Part shown: in pieces, positions 49,690 through 59,568 of the stretch
Position numbering within the stretch: the stretch's first letter is position 1
Layout of the letters: every line of letters begins with the position of its first letter
Source of the DNA: Bradyrhizobium sp. ORS 278
Lineage (GTDB): Bacteria; Pseudomonadota; Alphaproteobacteria; Rhizobiales; Xanthobacteraceae
DNA length: 64,000 nt
Direction: 5' to 3'
Assembly (NCBI RefSeq): GCF_000026145.1
Contig: NC_009445.1
Coordinates: forward strand, 3,162,001 to 3,226,000
The notes under the pieces: model-generated
Told to the model about the DNA's origin: nothing
The model's input: the letters and a program-made list of their open reading frames with translations, nothing else
Database searches by the model: none
Made by a program: the position numbers and the translations under genes

Positions 49690-50016
49690 TCAATCGCAGT
49701 GGAGTTGTTGTCCGATCCGCCGGCATGACCGGCCATCGCTGAAATACGTCGTGTTGCCGATCGTCTGTGACGAGGTGCCGTCGCTGAAATAGGTCTGGTT
49801 GCCGATCTGCTGCGAGCTGGTGCCGTCGCTGTTGTAGGTGGAGCGCCCGATCCGCTGCGAGGAGGAGCCGTCGCTCCAATAGGTGTTGTTGCCGAGACGC
49901 TGCCCGGACAGGCCGTTGTCGCAATGAATCTGATGACCGATCAGCTGGCAGGTCTCCGCTCGGGCGGCCGTCATCGCCGCCAGGCTGAGTGCGACCGCGA
50001 GCCTCATGCGCATCAT
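49690..50016 (-). CDS. Secreted 15-residue tandem-repeat protein
   Basis: 108 residues from ATG 50016, with GAGG eight bases upstream. Signal peptide ends TAARA-ET. The mature protein is built from a 15-residue unit of the form Q-x-I-G-x-x-T-Y-x-S-D-G-x-S-S repeated four times, bracketed by two related caps that each contain HCD (QLIGHQIHCDNG and RRIGQQLHCD), plus a Cys on either side. The regular unit suggests a beta-solenoid rod. No enzyme motif. Periplasmic or exported; function unknown. Confidence 0.82.
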   Translation of the reverse strand: MMRMRLAVALSLAAMTAARAETCQLIGHQIHCDNGLSGQRLGNNTYWSDGSSSQRIGRSTYNSDGTSSQQIGNQTYFSDGTSSQTIGNTTYFSDGRSCRRIGQQLHCD

Positions 50017-50089
50017 CCTGAATCCTCGTGTTGCGACATTGAACCGCAATGCGGGCGAGCGCGCAACCCGCAGCAACCCCCGGGTGGGC

Positions 50090-50208
50090 AGCGCCGAAGG
50101 CGACGCTGCCCACCATCACGCCGCGACGCACGAGATCTGCGTGGGCACGGCGCATGCGCGATCTCGCGAATCGACGGAAGCACGCTCGCAGCTTCGCGCA
50201 GCCTACGA
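50090..50208. repeat. Repeat family C-like remnant (degenerate)
   Basis: Contains GGGTGGGCAGCGCCGAAGGC, CGCTGCCCACCATCACGCCG and GCGTGGGCACGGCGC, matching parts of family C in a different order or orientation. Neither the GTAGGGTGGGCAAAGGCG start nor the CCCACCCTAC end is intact. Confidence 0.4.
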
Positions 50209-51144
50209 CCTCGTCCTTCGTCTCGCCTCCGCCGCCCGGAACGCCCGCATCTGGCCGCTGAGGAAGCGCAGCAGATGACTGGCCGCGTGCGGCAGCTCGC
50301 GGCCGCGGCGGGTGATGACGCAGGCTTCGCTCGTCGCCAGCAGACGGTTGTCGATCGGCAGGGCTTTGAGCGAGCCGTCGGCGAGGTCGGCGGCGATCGA
50401 GAACGCCGGCAGCAGCGTCAGGCCGAGGCCGCTCTTGACGAAATGTCGAAGCACGTTGATCGAGCTGGTGGTCAGCTTGGGCCGCAGCGCGATGTGCTCG
50501 GCGGCCTCCGCCATGGCCACGATCTGCCGCGTGCCGTAGCTCGGATGCATCAGCCCGAGCGGATGGTCGCCCAGCTCGCGCAGACGCAGGGGACGGCCGA
50601 GCCGGGTCAACGCGTGGTCCGGCGGGACGATCGCGCAGAGCGGCTGGCGGCTCGCCGTGGCAACGCGGATGCGCGGATCGGCCGACGGATTGAACACCAG
50701 GCCGATGTGATGGCGGTCCTCGGCCACGGCGTTCACGACCTCGTTGGTGCCGGCGAGGTCGAAGGCCATCGTGAGGTCCGGATGCCGCTGCCAGAACCGG
50801 CCGAGCGGGCCGGACATCAGATCGCTCACAAAACCTTCGCCGAGCACGATGTCGACGTGGCCGCGCGTCAGGCCGGTGAGCTCGCGCAGTTTGGCGACGG
50901 TGTCGGCCTGATCGGCCTGCCACTGCCGGAAGCGCTCGACGAGCAGAGCGCCGGCCTCGGTGGCGCGGATGCCGCGGCTCAGCCGCTCGATCAGCGTGAG
51001 GCCGAGCTCCTTCTCCAGCAGCGCGATCTGCCGGCTGATCACTGACGCGTTGATGTCGAGTGCTTCGGCGGCGGCGCGCACCGAGCCCAGGCGGACGGTC
51101 TCGTGGAGATAATGCAGCCGGTGATGGTCGAGCAGGAAGATCAC
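50203..51144 (-). CDS. LysR-family transcriptional regulator
   Basis: 313 residues. N-terminal winged helix at ~8-65 (LHYLHETVRLGSVRAAAEALDINASVISRQIALLEKELGLTLIERL), a linker helix, then a two-lobed effector-binding domain (GHVDIVLGEGFVSDLM ... PADHALTRLGRPLRLREL ... VLRHFVKSGLGLTLLPAFSIA). Divergent from the dehydrogenase gene; a LysR-type dyad lies at 51161-51177 in the spacer. It probably activates the downstream catabolic genes in response to a pathway compound. Confidence 0.93.
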   Translation of the reverse strand: MIFLLDHHRLHYLHETVRLGSVRAAAEALDINASVISRQIALLEKELGLTLIERLSRGIRATEAGALLVERFRQWQADQADTVAKLRELTGLTRGHVDIVLGEGFVSDLMSGPLGRFWQRHPDLTMAFDLAGTNEVVNAVAEDRHHIGLVFNPSADPRIRVATASRQPLCAIVPPDHALTRLGRPLRLRELGDHPLGLMHPSYGTRQIVAMAEAAEHIALRPKLTTSSINVLRHFVKSGLGLTLLPAFSIAADLADGSLKALPIDNRLLATSEACVITRRGRELPHAASHLLRFLSGQMRAFRAAEARRRTRS

Positions 51145-51160
51145 GGGCGATCCGAAAAGC

Positions 51161-51177
51161 GTTGACTTGCAGTCAAC
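51161..51177. promoter_or_regulatory. Candidate LysR operator
   Basis: GTTGACT-TGC-AGTCAAC is a perfect 7-bp inverted repeat with the T-N11-A form typical of LysR-type boxes. It lies 16 bases upstream of the LysR start and 77 bases before the dehydrogenase start, fitting divergent control. Confidence 0.65.
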
Positions 51178-51253
51178 ACTAACGCCGCGGGCTGCTCATG
51201 TCTGCCGCAAATCGCGGCGGCTAGGCTTCCTCGGCAATGGCGCAGGAGGCCTC

Positions 51254-52135
51254 GTGACCACGATCGGCATCATCGGACTTGGCAACATGGGGCGGGGGAT
51301 GGCCACGACGCTCAAGGGCGCGGGCTTCGCCGTCACCGGATACGACGCATCCGAAGCGACGCGGGCCGCGCTCGCCAAAGAGGACATAGTGATCGTGGAC
51401 GGCATCGGCGCAGTCGTCGCCTCAGCCGATATCGTGATCCTGTCGCTGCCGACCGCCGAGATCGTCGAGCGCGTGGTGGCGGGCGAGGGCGGCATCCTCG
51501 CGCATGCGGAAGCGGGTGTCGTCATCGTCGACACCTCGACCTCTCACCCCGAGACCTCGCGGCGACTGGCCGGCCTGCTGAAGGCGAAAAGCATGGGCTT
51601 CGTCGATGCGCCGGTCAGCGGCGGGCCGAAGGGGGCCGCGACCGGCACCATGACGATGGTGATTGGTGCCGCCGACGAGGATCTCGCGCGGGTGCTGCCG
51701 GTGCTGGAGAAGATGAGCGCCAGGCGCGTGCATGTCGGCGGCGTCGGCGCCGGCAACGTCGCCAAGATCGTCAACAATCTTCTCTGCGCCGCACATCTGC
51801 TCACCGCCGCCGAAGCGCTGCGCATCGCGGCTGCGGCCGGCGTCAATGCCTTCAGGCTGCTCGACGGCCTCAATGCGGGCTCGGGCCGCTCCGGCGTGAC
51901 GCAAGTCAATGTGCCTAACTGGATCCTCAACGGCGCCTTCGATTCCGGCTTCACGATGCAGCTGATGCGCAAGGATGTGCGACTGGCGGCGCAGTTCATC
52001 GGTGAGCTCGGCCTCGCGCTGCCGATGGCCGCGGACACCGCGCGCATCTGGGCGGACAGTGCTGGCAGCATCACCGACTCCGAGGATTTCAACCGCATCG
52101 TCGAGCTGCAGCTCGGCCCGATCAGCCAGCCGTGA
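51254..52135 (+). CDS. NAD(P)-dependent beta-hydroxyacid dehydrogenase (3-hydroxyisobutyrate dehydrogenase family)
   Basis: 293 residues from GTG 51254 with AGGAGG five bases upstream. The Rossmann signature is TTIGIIGLGNMGRGMA (~2-17). Family hallmarks: FVDAPVSGGPKGAATGTMTMVIG, the catalytic-Lys helix GNVAKIVNNLL (~175), and DSGFTMQLMRKDVRLA. Such enzymes oxidise 3-hydroxyisobutyrate, tartronate, threonate or related acids. It starts the operon with aldehyde dehydrogenase (12 bases between) and a carbamoylase-like enzyme. Confidence 0.92.
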   Translation: MTTIGIIGLGNMGRGMATTLKGAGFAVTGYDASEATRAALAKEDIVIVDGIGAVVASADIVILSLPTAEIVERVVAGEGGILAHAEAGVVIVDTSTSHPETSRRLAGLLKAKSMGFVDAPVSGGPKGAATGTMTMVIGAADEDLARVLPVLEKMSARRVHVGGVGAGNVAKIVNNLLCAAHLLTAAEALRIAAAAGVNAFRLLDGLNAGSGRSGVTQVNVPNWILNGAFDSGFTMQLMRKDVRLAAQFIGELGLALPMAADTARIWADSAGSITDSEDFNRIVELQLGPISQP

Positions 52136-52146
52136 GAGCGCAAGCC

Positions 52147-53676
52147 ATGACGCATTTCATCGATCCCCGCCTACGCGACGCGGCGCTGCCGTTCTGGCCC
52201 GAGTTCGAGACGATCGGCTCGCATGTCGGCGGCGAGCTCGTCATCGGCATTGGCGCTGCGGTCTCCGTGAATGATCCCGCCACCGGCAAATTGCTGTTCA
52301 GCTATACCGATGCCGGCGCCGACGTCGGGGCGAAGGCCGCAGCCGCGGCCGTCGCCGGCCAGGCCGAGTGGGCGCGCGTCACCGCCGCCGGCCGCGGCCG
52401 CGTGATGCAGGCGGTCGCACGCGCGATCCTCGCTTTGGCCGAGCCGCTTGCGCAGCTGGAATCGCTCTCCGCCGGCAAGCCGATCCGCGACACCCGCGGC
52501 GAGGTCGCCAAGGTCGCGGAGATGTTCGAGTACTACGCCGGCTGGGCCGACAAATTCCACGGCGACGTCATCCCGGTGCCGACCAGCCATCTCAACTACA
52601 CGCGCCGCGAGCCCATGGGCGTCGTGCTGCAGATCACGCCGTGGAATGCGCCCATCTTCACCGCGGGCTGGCAGATCGCGCCGGCGATCAGCATGGGCAA
52701 CGCCGTCATTCTCAAGCCTTCGGAGCTGACGCCGCTGACCTCCCTGGCGCTCGCGGTACTCGCCGAACGAGCGGGCCTGCCGAAGGGCGTCGTCAACGTG
52801 CTCGCCGGCTTCGGCCACACCACGGGGCAGGCGGCGCTCGCACAGCCCGCGGTGAAGAAGGTCGTGTTCGTCGGCTCGGTGCCGACGGGGCGGCTGATCG
52901 GCGAGGCGGCGGCACGGCGGCTGGTGCCGTCGGTGCTCGAGCTTGGCGGCAAGTCGGCCAACATCGTGTTCGCCGACGCCGACCTCGAGCGCGCCGCGAT
53001 CGGCGCCCAGGCCGCGATCTTCGGCGGCGCCGGGCAGAGCTGCGTCGCCGGCTCGCGGCTCCTGGTGCAGAGCGCGGTGTATGACCGCTTCGTCGATCTG
53101 GTGGCGAAGGGCGCGGCCAAGATCAAATGCGGCGATCCGCTGTCGGCGGACACCGAGATCGGCCCGATCAACAACGCCAAGCAGTATGATCACGTGCTGT
53201 CGCTGATCCGCGAGGGCGCGGAGGGGGGAGCTGAGATCGTAACCGGCAGCACAGGTGAAAGCGCGGGCGGCGGCTACTATGTCAAGCCCACGGTGCTCAA
53301 GAACGTGACCAACGCGATGGGCATCGCGCGCAAGGAGGTGTTCGGCCCCGTCGTCGCCGCGATCCGCTTCGAGACCGAGGAGGAGGCGATCGCGATCGCC
53401 AATGACAGCGAGTTCGGTCTTGCCGGTGCGGTGTGGACGAAGGACGTCGCGCGCGCGCATCGCGTCGCCGCACAGGTCAAGGCCGGCACGTTCTGGATCA
53501 ACTCCTACAAGACGATCAACGTCGCCTCGCCCTTCGGTGGCTTCAACAACAGCGGCCATGGCCGCTCCTCCGGCGTCGAGGCGCTGTACGAGTACACGCA
53601 GGTCAAGAGCGTGTGGGTCGAGACCGCGGCCGAGCCGGCGATCGCGTTCGGCTATGCGCCGGGCTTGCGCGAGTAG
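52147..53676 (+). CDS. NAD(P)-dependent aldehyde dehydrogenase
   Basis: 509 residues from ATG 52147. ALDH signatures: the NAD-binding TPWNAPIFTAGWQIAPAISMGNAVILKPSELTP, FVGSVPTGRLIG, the general-base VLELGGKSANIVFADAD and the nucleophile in FGGAGQSCVAGSRLL; EVFGPVVAAIRF and NVASPFGGFNNSGHGR close the active site. Substrate unknown; similar enzymes oxidise betaine, semialdehyde or aromatic aldehydes. Starts 11 bases after the dehydrogenase stop, so they are co-transcribed. Confidence 0.96.
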   Translation: MTHFIDPRLRDAALPFWPEFETIGSHVGGELVIGIGAAVSVNDPATGKLLFSYTDAGADVGAKAAAAAVAGQAEWARVTAAGRGRVMQAVARAILALAEPLAQLESLSAGKPIRDTRGEVAKVAEMFEYYAGWADKFHGDVIPVPTSHLNYTRREPMGVVLQITPWNAPIFTAGWQIAPAISMGNAVILKPSELTPLTSLALAVLAERAGLPKGVVNVLAGFGHTTGQAALAQPAVKKVVFVGSVPTGRLIGEAAARRLVPSVLELGGKSANIVFADADLERAAIGAQAAIFGGAGQSCVAGSRLLVQSAVYDRFVDLVAKGAAKIKCGDPLSADTEIGPINNAKQYDHVLSLIREGAEGGAEIVTGSTGESAGGGYYVKPTVLKNVTNAMGIARKEVFGPVVAAIRFETEEEAIAIANDSEFGLAGAVWTKDVARAHRVAAQVKAGTFWINSYKTINVASPFGGFNNSGHGRSSGVEALYEYTQVKSVWVETAAEPAIAFGYAPGLRE

Positions 53677-53752
53677 AGCCGCGTGGCATGATGACTGCAG
53701 GAGCAGCGCACCCCGCGAACCACAAAACAGTTCCGGAAAAAGGAACAGAATC

Positions 53753-54709
53753 ATGCCGCGCTTCGTCAACGTCGCCATCGGCCAGCTCGGCCCCATCGCC
53801 AGGAGCGAGCCGCGCAGCGTGGTCGTCGCGCGGCTGATCGCCCTGATGCGTCAGGCGCACGCCAACGGCTGCGACCTCATCGTCTATCCCGAGCTCGCGC
53901 TGACGACCTTCTTCCCGCGCTGGTACATGGCCGATCAGGCCGAGATCGATACGTACTTCGAGCGCGAGATGCCCGGGCCGGAGACGCAGGCGCTCTTCGC
54001 GCTCACGAAGGAGCTGCGGATCGGCTTCTGCCTGGGCTACGCCGAGCTGACGGTCGAAGATGGCGTCGTGCACCGCTACAACACCGCCATCCTCGTCGAC
54101 AAGGACGCGCGCATCGTCTCGAAATACCGCAAGGTGCATCTGCCGGGACATGCCGAGCACGAACCGTGGCGCAAGTTCCAGCATCTGGAAAAGCGTTACT
54201 TCGAGCCGGGCAGGGGTTTCGGCGTGGCCGATGCCTTCGGCGGCGTCATCGGCATGGCGATCTGCAACGACCGGCGCTGGCCCGAGACCTATCGCGTGAT
54301 GGGCCTGCAAGGTGTGGAGATGGTGCTGATCGGCTACAACACGCCGGTGCACAATCCGCCTGCGCCGGAGCACGATGATCTCTCGCTGTTCCACAACCGC
54401 CTCGTGATGCAGTCCGGTGCCTATCAGAACGGCACCTGGGTGATCGGCGTGGCGAAGGGCGGCATCGAGGAGGGCGTCGATCATATCGCCGGCAGCTGCA
54501 TCATCGCGCCCTCAGGCGAAATCGTGGCGGCCTGCGCTACCAAGGGCGACGAGATCGCGCTGGCCCGCTGCGATCTCGACCTGTGCAAGTCGTACAAGCA
54601 GACGATCTTCAATTTCGACATCCATCGCCAGCCCCGGGCTTACGGCATGATCGTCGAGCGCAAGGGCGAGCGGCTGATGGCGGACGGTTCGCCGGTGCGG
54701 AAATCGTGA
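53753..54709 (+). CDS. N-carbamoyl-D-amino-acid hydrolase-like nitrilase-superfamily amidohydrolase
   Basis: 318 residues from ATG 53753, with AAAGGA nine bases upstream. The nitrilase Glu-Lys-Cys triad lies in IVYPELALTTFF, KYRKVHLPGH and MAICNDRRWPE. The segments FFPRWYMADQAEID, EMPGPETQALF, HLEKRYFEPG, GYNTPVHNPPAPEHDDLSLFHNRLVMQSGAYQNG and FNFDIHRQPRAYG closely resemble Agrobacterium D-carbamoylase. It should release ammonia and CO2 from an N-carbamoyl compound, leaving an amino acid, but exact substrate and stereospecificity need testing. Likely last gene of the operon. Confidence 0.9.
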   Translation: MPRFVNVAIGQLGPIARSEPRSVVVARLIALMRQAHANGCDLIVYPELALTTFFPRWYMADQAEIDTYFEREMPGPETQALFALTKELRIGFCLGYAELTVEDGVVHRYNTAILVDKDARIVSKYRKVHLPGHAEHEPWRKFQHLEKRYFEPGRGFGVADAFGGVIGMAICNDRRWPETYRVMGLQGVEMVLIGYNTPVHNPPAPEHDDLSLFHNRLVMQSGAYQNGTWVIGVAKGGIEEGVDHIAGSCIIAPSGEIVAACATKGDEIALARCDLDLCKSYKQTIFNFDIHRQPRAYGMIVERKGERLMADGSPVRKS

Positions 54710-54712
54710 CGC

Positions 54713-54850
54713 GTAGGGTGGGCAAAGGCGCTGCCGTGCTGTTTCCTGATCCAAGATCGCAATGGCGCCGTGCCCATCGTCTCGCTGCGGACTGCGCGGC
54801 GCGATGGTGGGCACGCTGCCGCCTATCGGCGGCTGCTTTGCCCACCCTAC
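54713..54850. repeat. Repeat family C, copy 3
   Basis: GTAGGGTGGGCAAAGGCG ... GGCGCCGTGCCCATCGT ... GATGGTGGGCACGC ... GCTTTGCCCACCCTAC, directly after the carbamoylase-like gene. Confidence 0.85.
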
Positions 54851-54873
54851 AGCACTCCGCGCGCGGCAAGTCC

Positions 54874-54956
54874 GTAGCCCGCATGAGCGCAGCGACATGC
54901 GGGTTTACACGCGCTGTCTTGGAGAACCCGGGGTCGTTGCGCTCGCCCGGGCTACG
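54874..54956. repeat. Repeat family A, copy 9
   Basis: GTAGCCCGCATGAGCGCAGC ... GTCGTTGCGCTCGCCCGGGC followed by TACG, between the carbamoylase-like gene and the transporter operon. Confidence 0.8.
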
Positions 54957-54976
54957 ACAGCCTTGCGCCCCATGCC

Positions 54977-55011
54977 TCATTTGCGTTCAAATGAATGCAC
55001 GCGGCGTGCAT
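54977..55011. promoter_or_regulatory. Two abutting palindromes upstream of the ABC transporter operon
   Basis: First dyad TCATTTG-CGTT-CAAATGA (54977-54994), immediately followed by ATGCACGC-G-GCGTGCAT (54995-55011); both have perfect arms. They lie 61-96 bases before the substrate-binding protein ATG, and suit binding of two dimers of a repressor or activator such as a GntR or LacI type. No regulator gene is adjacent apart from the LysR gene. Confidence 0.5.
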
Positions 55012-55072
55012 GGCATGGGCCTTGCTTACAATTTCGGCAATTGAACTCAAGCATCTTGCATCAGGAGCAACC

Positions 55073-56674
55073 ATGGATCGCAGAACGGTATTGAAGGGAT
55101 TGGCGGGCGCGGGTGGTCTGGCACTGACGGGCTTCGCTGCACCCGCGATCGCGCAAGGCGCAAACGCGCGCACCCTGCGCTTCGTGCCGCAGGCCAATCT
55201 CGCCAATTTCGATCCGATCTGGGGCACGCAATATGTCGTGCGCAACGCGGCGGCGATGGTGTGGGACACGCTGTACGGCATCGACGACAAGTTCGTGCCG
55301 CAGCGCCAGATGGTGGAATCCGAAGAGGTCTCCTCCGACGGTTTGACCTGGACCTTCAAGCTGCGTCCGGGCCTTAAATTCCATGACGGCGAGCCGGTGC
55401 TCGCCAAGGACGTCGTCGCCAGCCTGACGCGCTGGTCGGCGCGCGATCCGATGGGCCTGATGCTCAAAGCCATCCAGAACGAACTTACCCCGGTCGACGA
55501 CAAGACCTTCAAATGGGTGCTGAAGCAGCCCTATCCGAAGATGCTGTTCGCGCTCGGCAAGGGCAACGCGCCCTGCGCCTTCGTGATGCCCGAGCGCATC
55601 GCGCAGACCGATCCGTTCAAGCAGATGTCGGAATATGTCGGCTCCGGCCCGTTCAAATTCGCCAAGGGCGAATGGGTGCCGGGCGCCAAGGCGGTGTTCG
55701 AGAAGTTCGCCGACTACGTGCCGCGCGACGAGAAGCCGGTGTGGCTCGCGGGCGGCAAGAAGGTGCTGGTCGACCGCGTCGAATGGGTGATCATGCCGGA
55801 TCCCGCGACGGCCGCGGCCGCGCTGCAGAACGGCGAGGTCGACTGGTGGGAGAACCCGATCACCGACCTGGTGCCGGTGTTGAAGGGCAACAAGAACATC
55901 GGCGTCGACATCGGCGATCCGCTCGGCAATGTCGGCTCGTTCCGCATGAACCACCTGCATGCGCCTTTCAACAACGTGAAGGCGCGCCAGGCCATCCTGA
56001 TGGCGCTGAGCCAGGAAGACTACATGCGCGCGCTGGTCGGCGACGAGAACGCGCTGTGGAAGCCACTGCCGGGCTTCTTCACCCCGGACACGCCGCTCTA
56101 CACCGAGGCCGGTGGCGAGATCCTGAAGGGCAAGCGCGACTTCGCCGCGGCGAAGAAGCTGCTGGAAGAGGCCGGCTACAAGGGCGAGCCGATCACCTGC
56201 GTCGTGGCGCAGGACCAGCCGATCACCAAGGCGTTCGGCGACGTCACCGCGGATCTCCTGAAAAAGCTCGGCATGACCGTCGATTTCGTCGCCACCGATT
56301 GGGGCACCGTCGGCGCCCGCCGCGCGCAGAAGACGCCGCCGAGCCAAGGCGGCTGGCACATGTTCCACACTTGGCATGCCGGCGCCGACTGCATCAACCC
56401 GGCCGCCTACACCGCGCTGCGCGCCAATGGCGACAAGGCCTGGTTCGGCTGGCCGACCAGTGAGAAGGTCGAGACCGAGATCACCAACTGGTTCAACGCC
56501 AAGTCGCTCGACGAGGAGAAGACGGTTGCGGCCCGCATCAACAAGGCGGCGCTGGAGGACGTGGTGTTCGCGCCGACCGGCTTCTTCCTCGGCTACACGG
56601 CGTGGCGCAAGAACGTCTCCGGCGTGACCAAGGGGCCGATCCCGCTGTTCTGGGGCGTGTCGAAGACGGCATGA
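55073..56674 (+). CDS. ABC transporter substrate-binding protein, dipeptide/oligopeptide family (SBP_bac_5)
   Basis: 533 residues from ATG 55073 with AGGAG six bases upstream. The N-terminus MDRRTVLKGLAGAGGLALTGFAAPAIA has twin Arg, so export may be by Tat. The mature domain is SBP_bac_5: FDPIWGTQYVVRNAAAMVWDTLYGID, WTFKLRPGLKFHDGEPVLAKDVVASLTRW, KARQAILMALSQEDYMRALVG. Captures a peptide-like or similar solute in the periplasm for the permeases encoded next (14 bases after the stop). Confidence 0.95.
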   Translation: MDRRTVLKGLAGAGGLALTGFAAPAIAQGANARTLRFVPQANLANFDPIWGTQYVVRNAAAMVWDTLYGIDDKFVPQRQMVESEEVSSDGLTWTFKLRPGLKFHDGEPVLAKDVVASLTRWSARDPMGLMLKAIQNELTPVDDKTFKWVLKQPYPKMLFALGKGNAPCAFVMPERIAQTDPFKQMSEYVGSGPFKFAKGEWVPGAKAVFEKFADYVPRDEKPVWLAGGKKVLVDRVEWVIMPDPATAAAALQNGEVDWWENPITDLVPVLKGNKNIGVDIGDPLGNVGSFRMNHLHAPFNNVKARQAILMALSQEDYMRALVGDENALWKPLPGFFTPDTPLYTEAGGEILKGKRDFAAAKKLLEEAGYKGEPITCVVAQDQPITKAFGDVTADLLKKLGMTVDFVATDWGTVGARRAQKTPPSQGGWHMFHTWHAGADCINPAAYTALRANGDKAWFGWPTSEKVETEITNWFNAKSLDEEKTVAARINKAALEDVVFAPTGFFLGYTAWRKNVSGVTKGPIPLFWGVSKTA

Positions 56675-56688
56675 GGCGCTGACAACTC

Positions 56689-57630
56689 ATGCTCAGCTAT
56701 GCGCTCCGACGCGTGCTGTCGACCTTGCCCGTGATGGCGATCGTCGCGCTGTTCGTCTTCAGCCTGCTGTACATCGCGCCGGGCGATCCGGCCGTTGTCA
56801 TCGCGGGCGACCAGGCGAGCCCGGCCGACGTCGAGCGCATCCGCGCCAATCTCGGACTGGACCAGCCCTTCCTGGTCCAGTTCGGCAGCTGGGTGTGGCG
56901 CCTGCTGCACTTCGACCTGGGCACATCGATCTTCACCAATCTTCCGGTGTCGGCGATGATCGCCCAGCGCATCGAGCCGACCTTGTCGCTGATGATGGTG
57001 ACGTTGGTCCTCACCATCCTCATCGCGGTGCCGCTTGGCGTCATCGCGGCGTGGAAGGCGGGCACCTGGATCGATCGCGTGATCATGGCCTTCGCCGTGT
57101 TCGGCTTCTCGGTGCCGGTGTTCGTGGTCGGCTACATCCTCGCCTACGTGTTCGCGCTGAAGTTCGACCTGTTGCCGGTGCAGGGCTATACGCCGCTCGC
57201 GCAAGGGTTCTGGCCGTGGCTGCAGAACCTCATTCTGCCGGCGGTGGCGCTCGGCTGCGTCTACATCGCGCTGATCGCGCGCATCACCCGCGCCGCGATG
57301 CTCGAGGTGCTGCAGCAGGACTTCATCCGCACCGCGCGCGCCAAAGGCCTCGGGCAGGGCGGCATCCTGTTCATCCATGCGCTGAAGAACGCTGCGGTGC
57401 CGATCGTCACCGTGGTCGGCATCGGCATCGCGCTCCTGATCGGCGGCGCCGTGGTCACCGAGAGCGTGTTCGCGATTCCCGGCTTGGGACGGCTCACCAT
57501 CGATGCGATCCTGCGCCGAGACTATCCTGTCATTCAGGGCATCGTGCTGCTGTTCAGCTTCGTCTACGTGCTTGTCAATCTCCTGATCGACATCACCTAC
57601 ACCCTGGTCGACCCGAGGATCCGCTATTGA
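56689..57630 (+). CDS. ABC transporter permease, DppB-like
   Basis: 313 residues. First membrane helix ~9-30 (VLSTLPVMAIVALFVFSLLYIAPGDPA), a periplasmic loop, then five helices (TM2 VTLVLTILIAVPLGVIAAWKAG). The EAA-type coupling loop is in LQQDFIRTARAKGLGQGGILFIHALKNAAVP, which docks to the ATPases. Typical DppB/OppB length. Stop codon overlaps the next gene's start (TTGA). Confidence 0.96.
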   Translation: MLSYALRRVLSTLPVMAIVALFVFSLLYIAPGDPAVVIAGDQASPADVERIRANLGLDQPFLVQFGSWVWRLLHFDLGTSIFTNLPVSAMIAQRIEPTLSLMMVTLVLTILIAVPLGVIAAWKAGTWIDRVIMAFAVFGFSVPVFVVGYILAYVFALKFDLLPVQGYTPLAQGFWPWLQNLILPAVALGCVYIALIARITRAAMLEVLQQDFIRTARAKGLGQGGILFIHALKNAAVPIVTVVGIGIALLIGGAVVTESVFAIPGLGRLTIDAILRRDYPVIQGIVLLFSFVYVLVNLLIDITYTLVDPRIRY

Positions 57631-58544
57631 CCGTCACGACCACAACGTCTCCGCCACCCGGCCTCGTCGTCGCGCCCCGTCTGCCGGACCTGATGGCGGC
57701 GCCGAAGGTCCGGCGAGGCATCATCGGCTTCCTGCGCAACCATCCGACGGTCGCGATCGGCGGCGCGCTCTTGCTCGTGCTCGTCATCATCGGCGTGTTC
57801 GCGCCGTTCCTGTTCACCGTCGATCCCACCGCGATCGCGCCGGCCAAGCGCACGCGGCTGCCGTCGGCCGACTTCTGGTTCGGCACGGATGCGCTCGGCC
57901 GCGACATCTATTCGCGCGTGCTCTACGGCACCCGCGTCTCGCTCACGGTCGGCCTCTCGGTGGCGCTCGCAGCCTCGCTCATCGGGCTTTCGATCGGCCT
58001 CGTCGCCGGCTTCGTGCGCTGGGCCGACGGCGTGCTGATGCGCTGCATGGACGGGCTGATGTCGATCCCGCCGATCCTGCTCGCGGTCGCGCTGATGGCG
58101 CTGACGCGCGGCAGCGTCGGCAACGTCATCCTCGCCATCACCATCGCCGAGATCCCGCGCGTCGCGCGCCTCATCCGCGGCGTCGTGCTGTCCTTGCGCG
58201 AGCAGCCTTATGTCGACGGCGCGGTCGCCTCGGGCACGCGCACGCCGATGGTGATCCTGCGCCACATCCTACCCAACACCATGGCGCCGATGCTGGTGCA
58301 GGCGACCTACATCTGCGCCAGCGCTATGATCACCGAGGCGATCCTGTCCTTCATCGGCGCCGGCACGCCGCCGACCATCCCGTCCTGGGGCAACATCATG
58401 GCCGAGGGCCGCGCGCTCTGGCAGGTCAAGCCCTACATCGTGTTCTTCCCGGCGGCGTTCCTGTCGGTGACGGTGCTCGCCGTGAATCTGGTGGGTGACG
58501 GACTCCGCGACGCGCTCGACCCGCGCATGGCGAAGTCGCCATGA
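57627..58544 (+). CDS. ABC transporter permease, DppC-like
   Basis: 305 residues from TTG 57627, which overlaps the previous stop (TTGA) and has GAGG about eight bases upstream; ATG 57693 is an alternative. The N-terminal helix follows [33 protein letters not shown], then [22 protein letters not shown], the DppC/OppC signature, and the coupling loop [28 protein letters not shown]. About six membrane helices. Forms the channel with the DppB-like protein. Confidence 0.95.
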   Translation: MTVTTTTSPPPGLVVAPRLPDLMAAPKVRRGIIGFLRNHPTVAIGGALLLVLVIIGVFAPFLFTVDPTAIAPAKRTRLPSADFWFGTDALGRDIYSRVLYGTRVSLTVGLSVALAASLIGLSIGLVAGFVRWADGVLMRCMDGLMSIPPILLAVALMALTRGSVGNVILAITIAEIPRVARLIRGVVLSLREQPYVDGAVASGTRTPMVILRHILPNTMAPMLVQATYICASAMITEAILSFIGAGTPPTIPSWGNIMAEGRALWQVKPYIVFFPAAFLSVTVLAVNLVGDGLRDALDPRMAKSP

Positions 58545-58578
58545 GCCGCAGCGTGAGACATCGCCAGGAGCTGAACTG

Positions 58579-59564
<986 letters not shown>

Positions 59565-59568
<4 letters not shown>

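Noticed and set aside
49553..50923. Long minus-strand frame with GNRTLVFSLEGCCSTIELHP
   Set aside because: The motif is the antisense of tRNA-Gly; the remainder overlaps the LysR gene and the repeat protein in the wrong frame.
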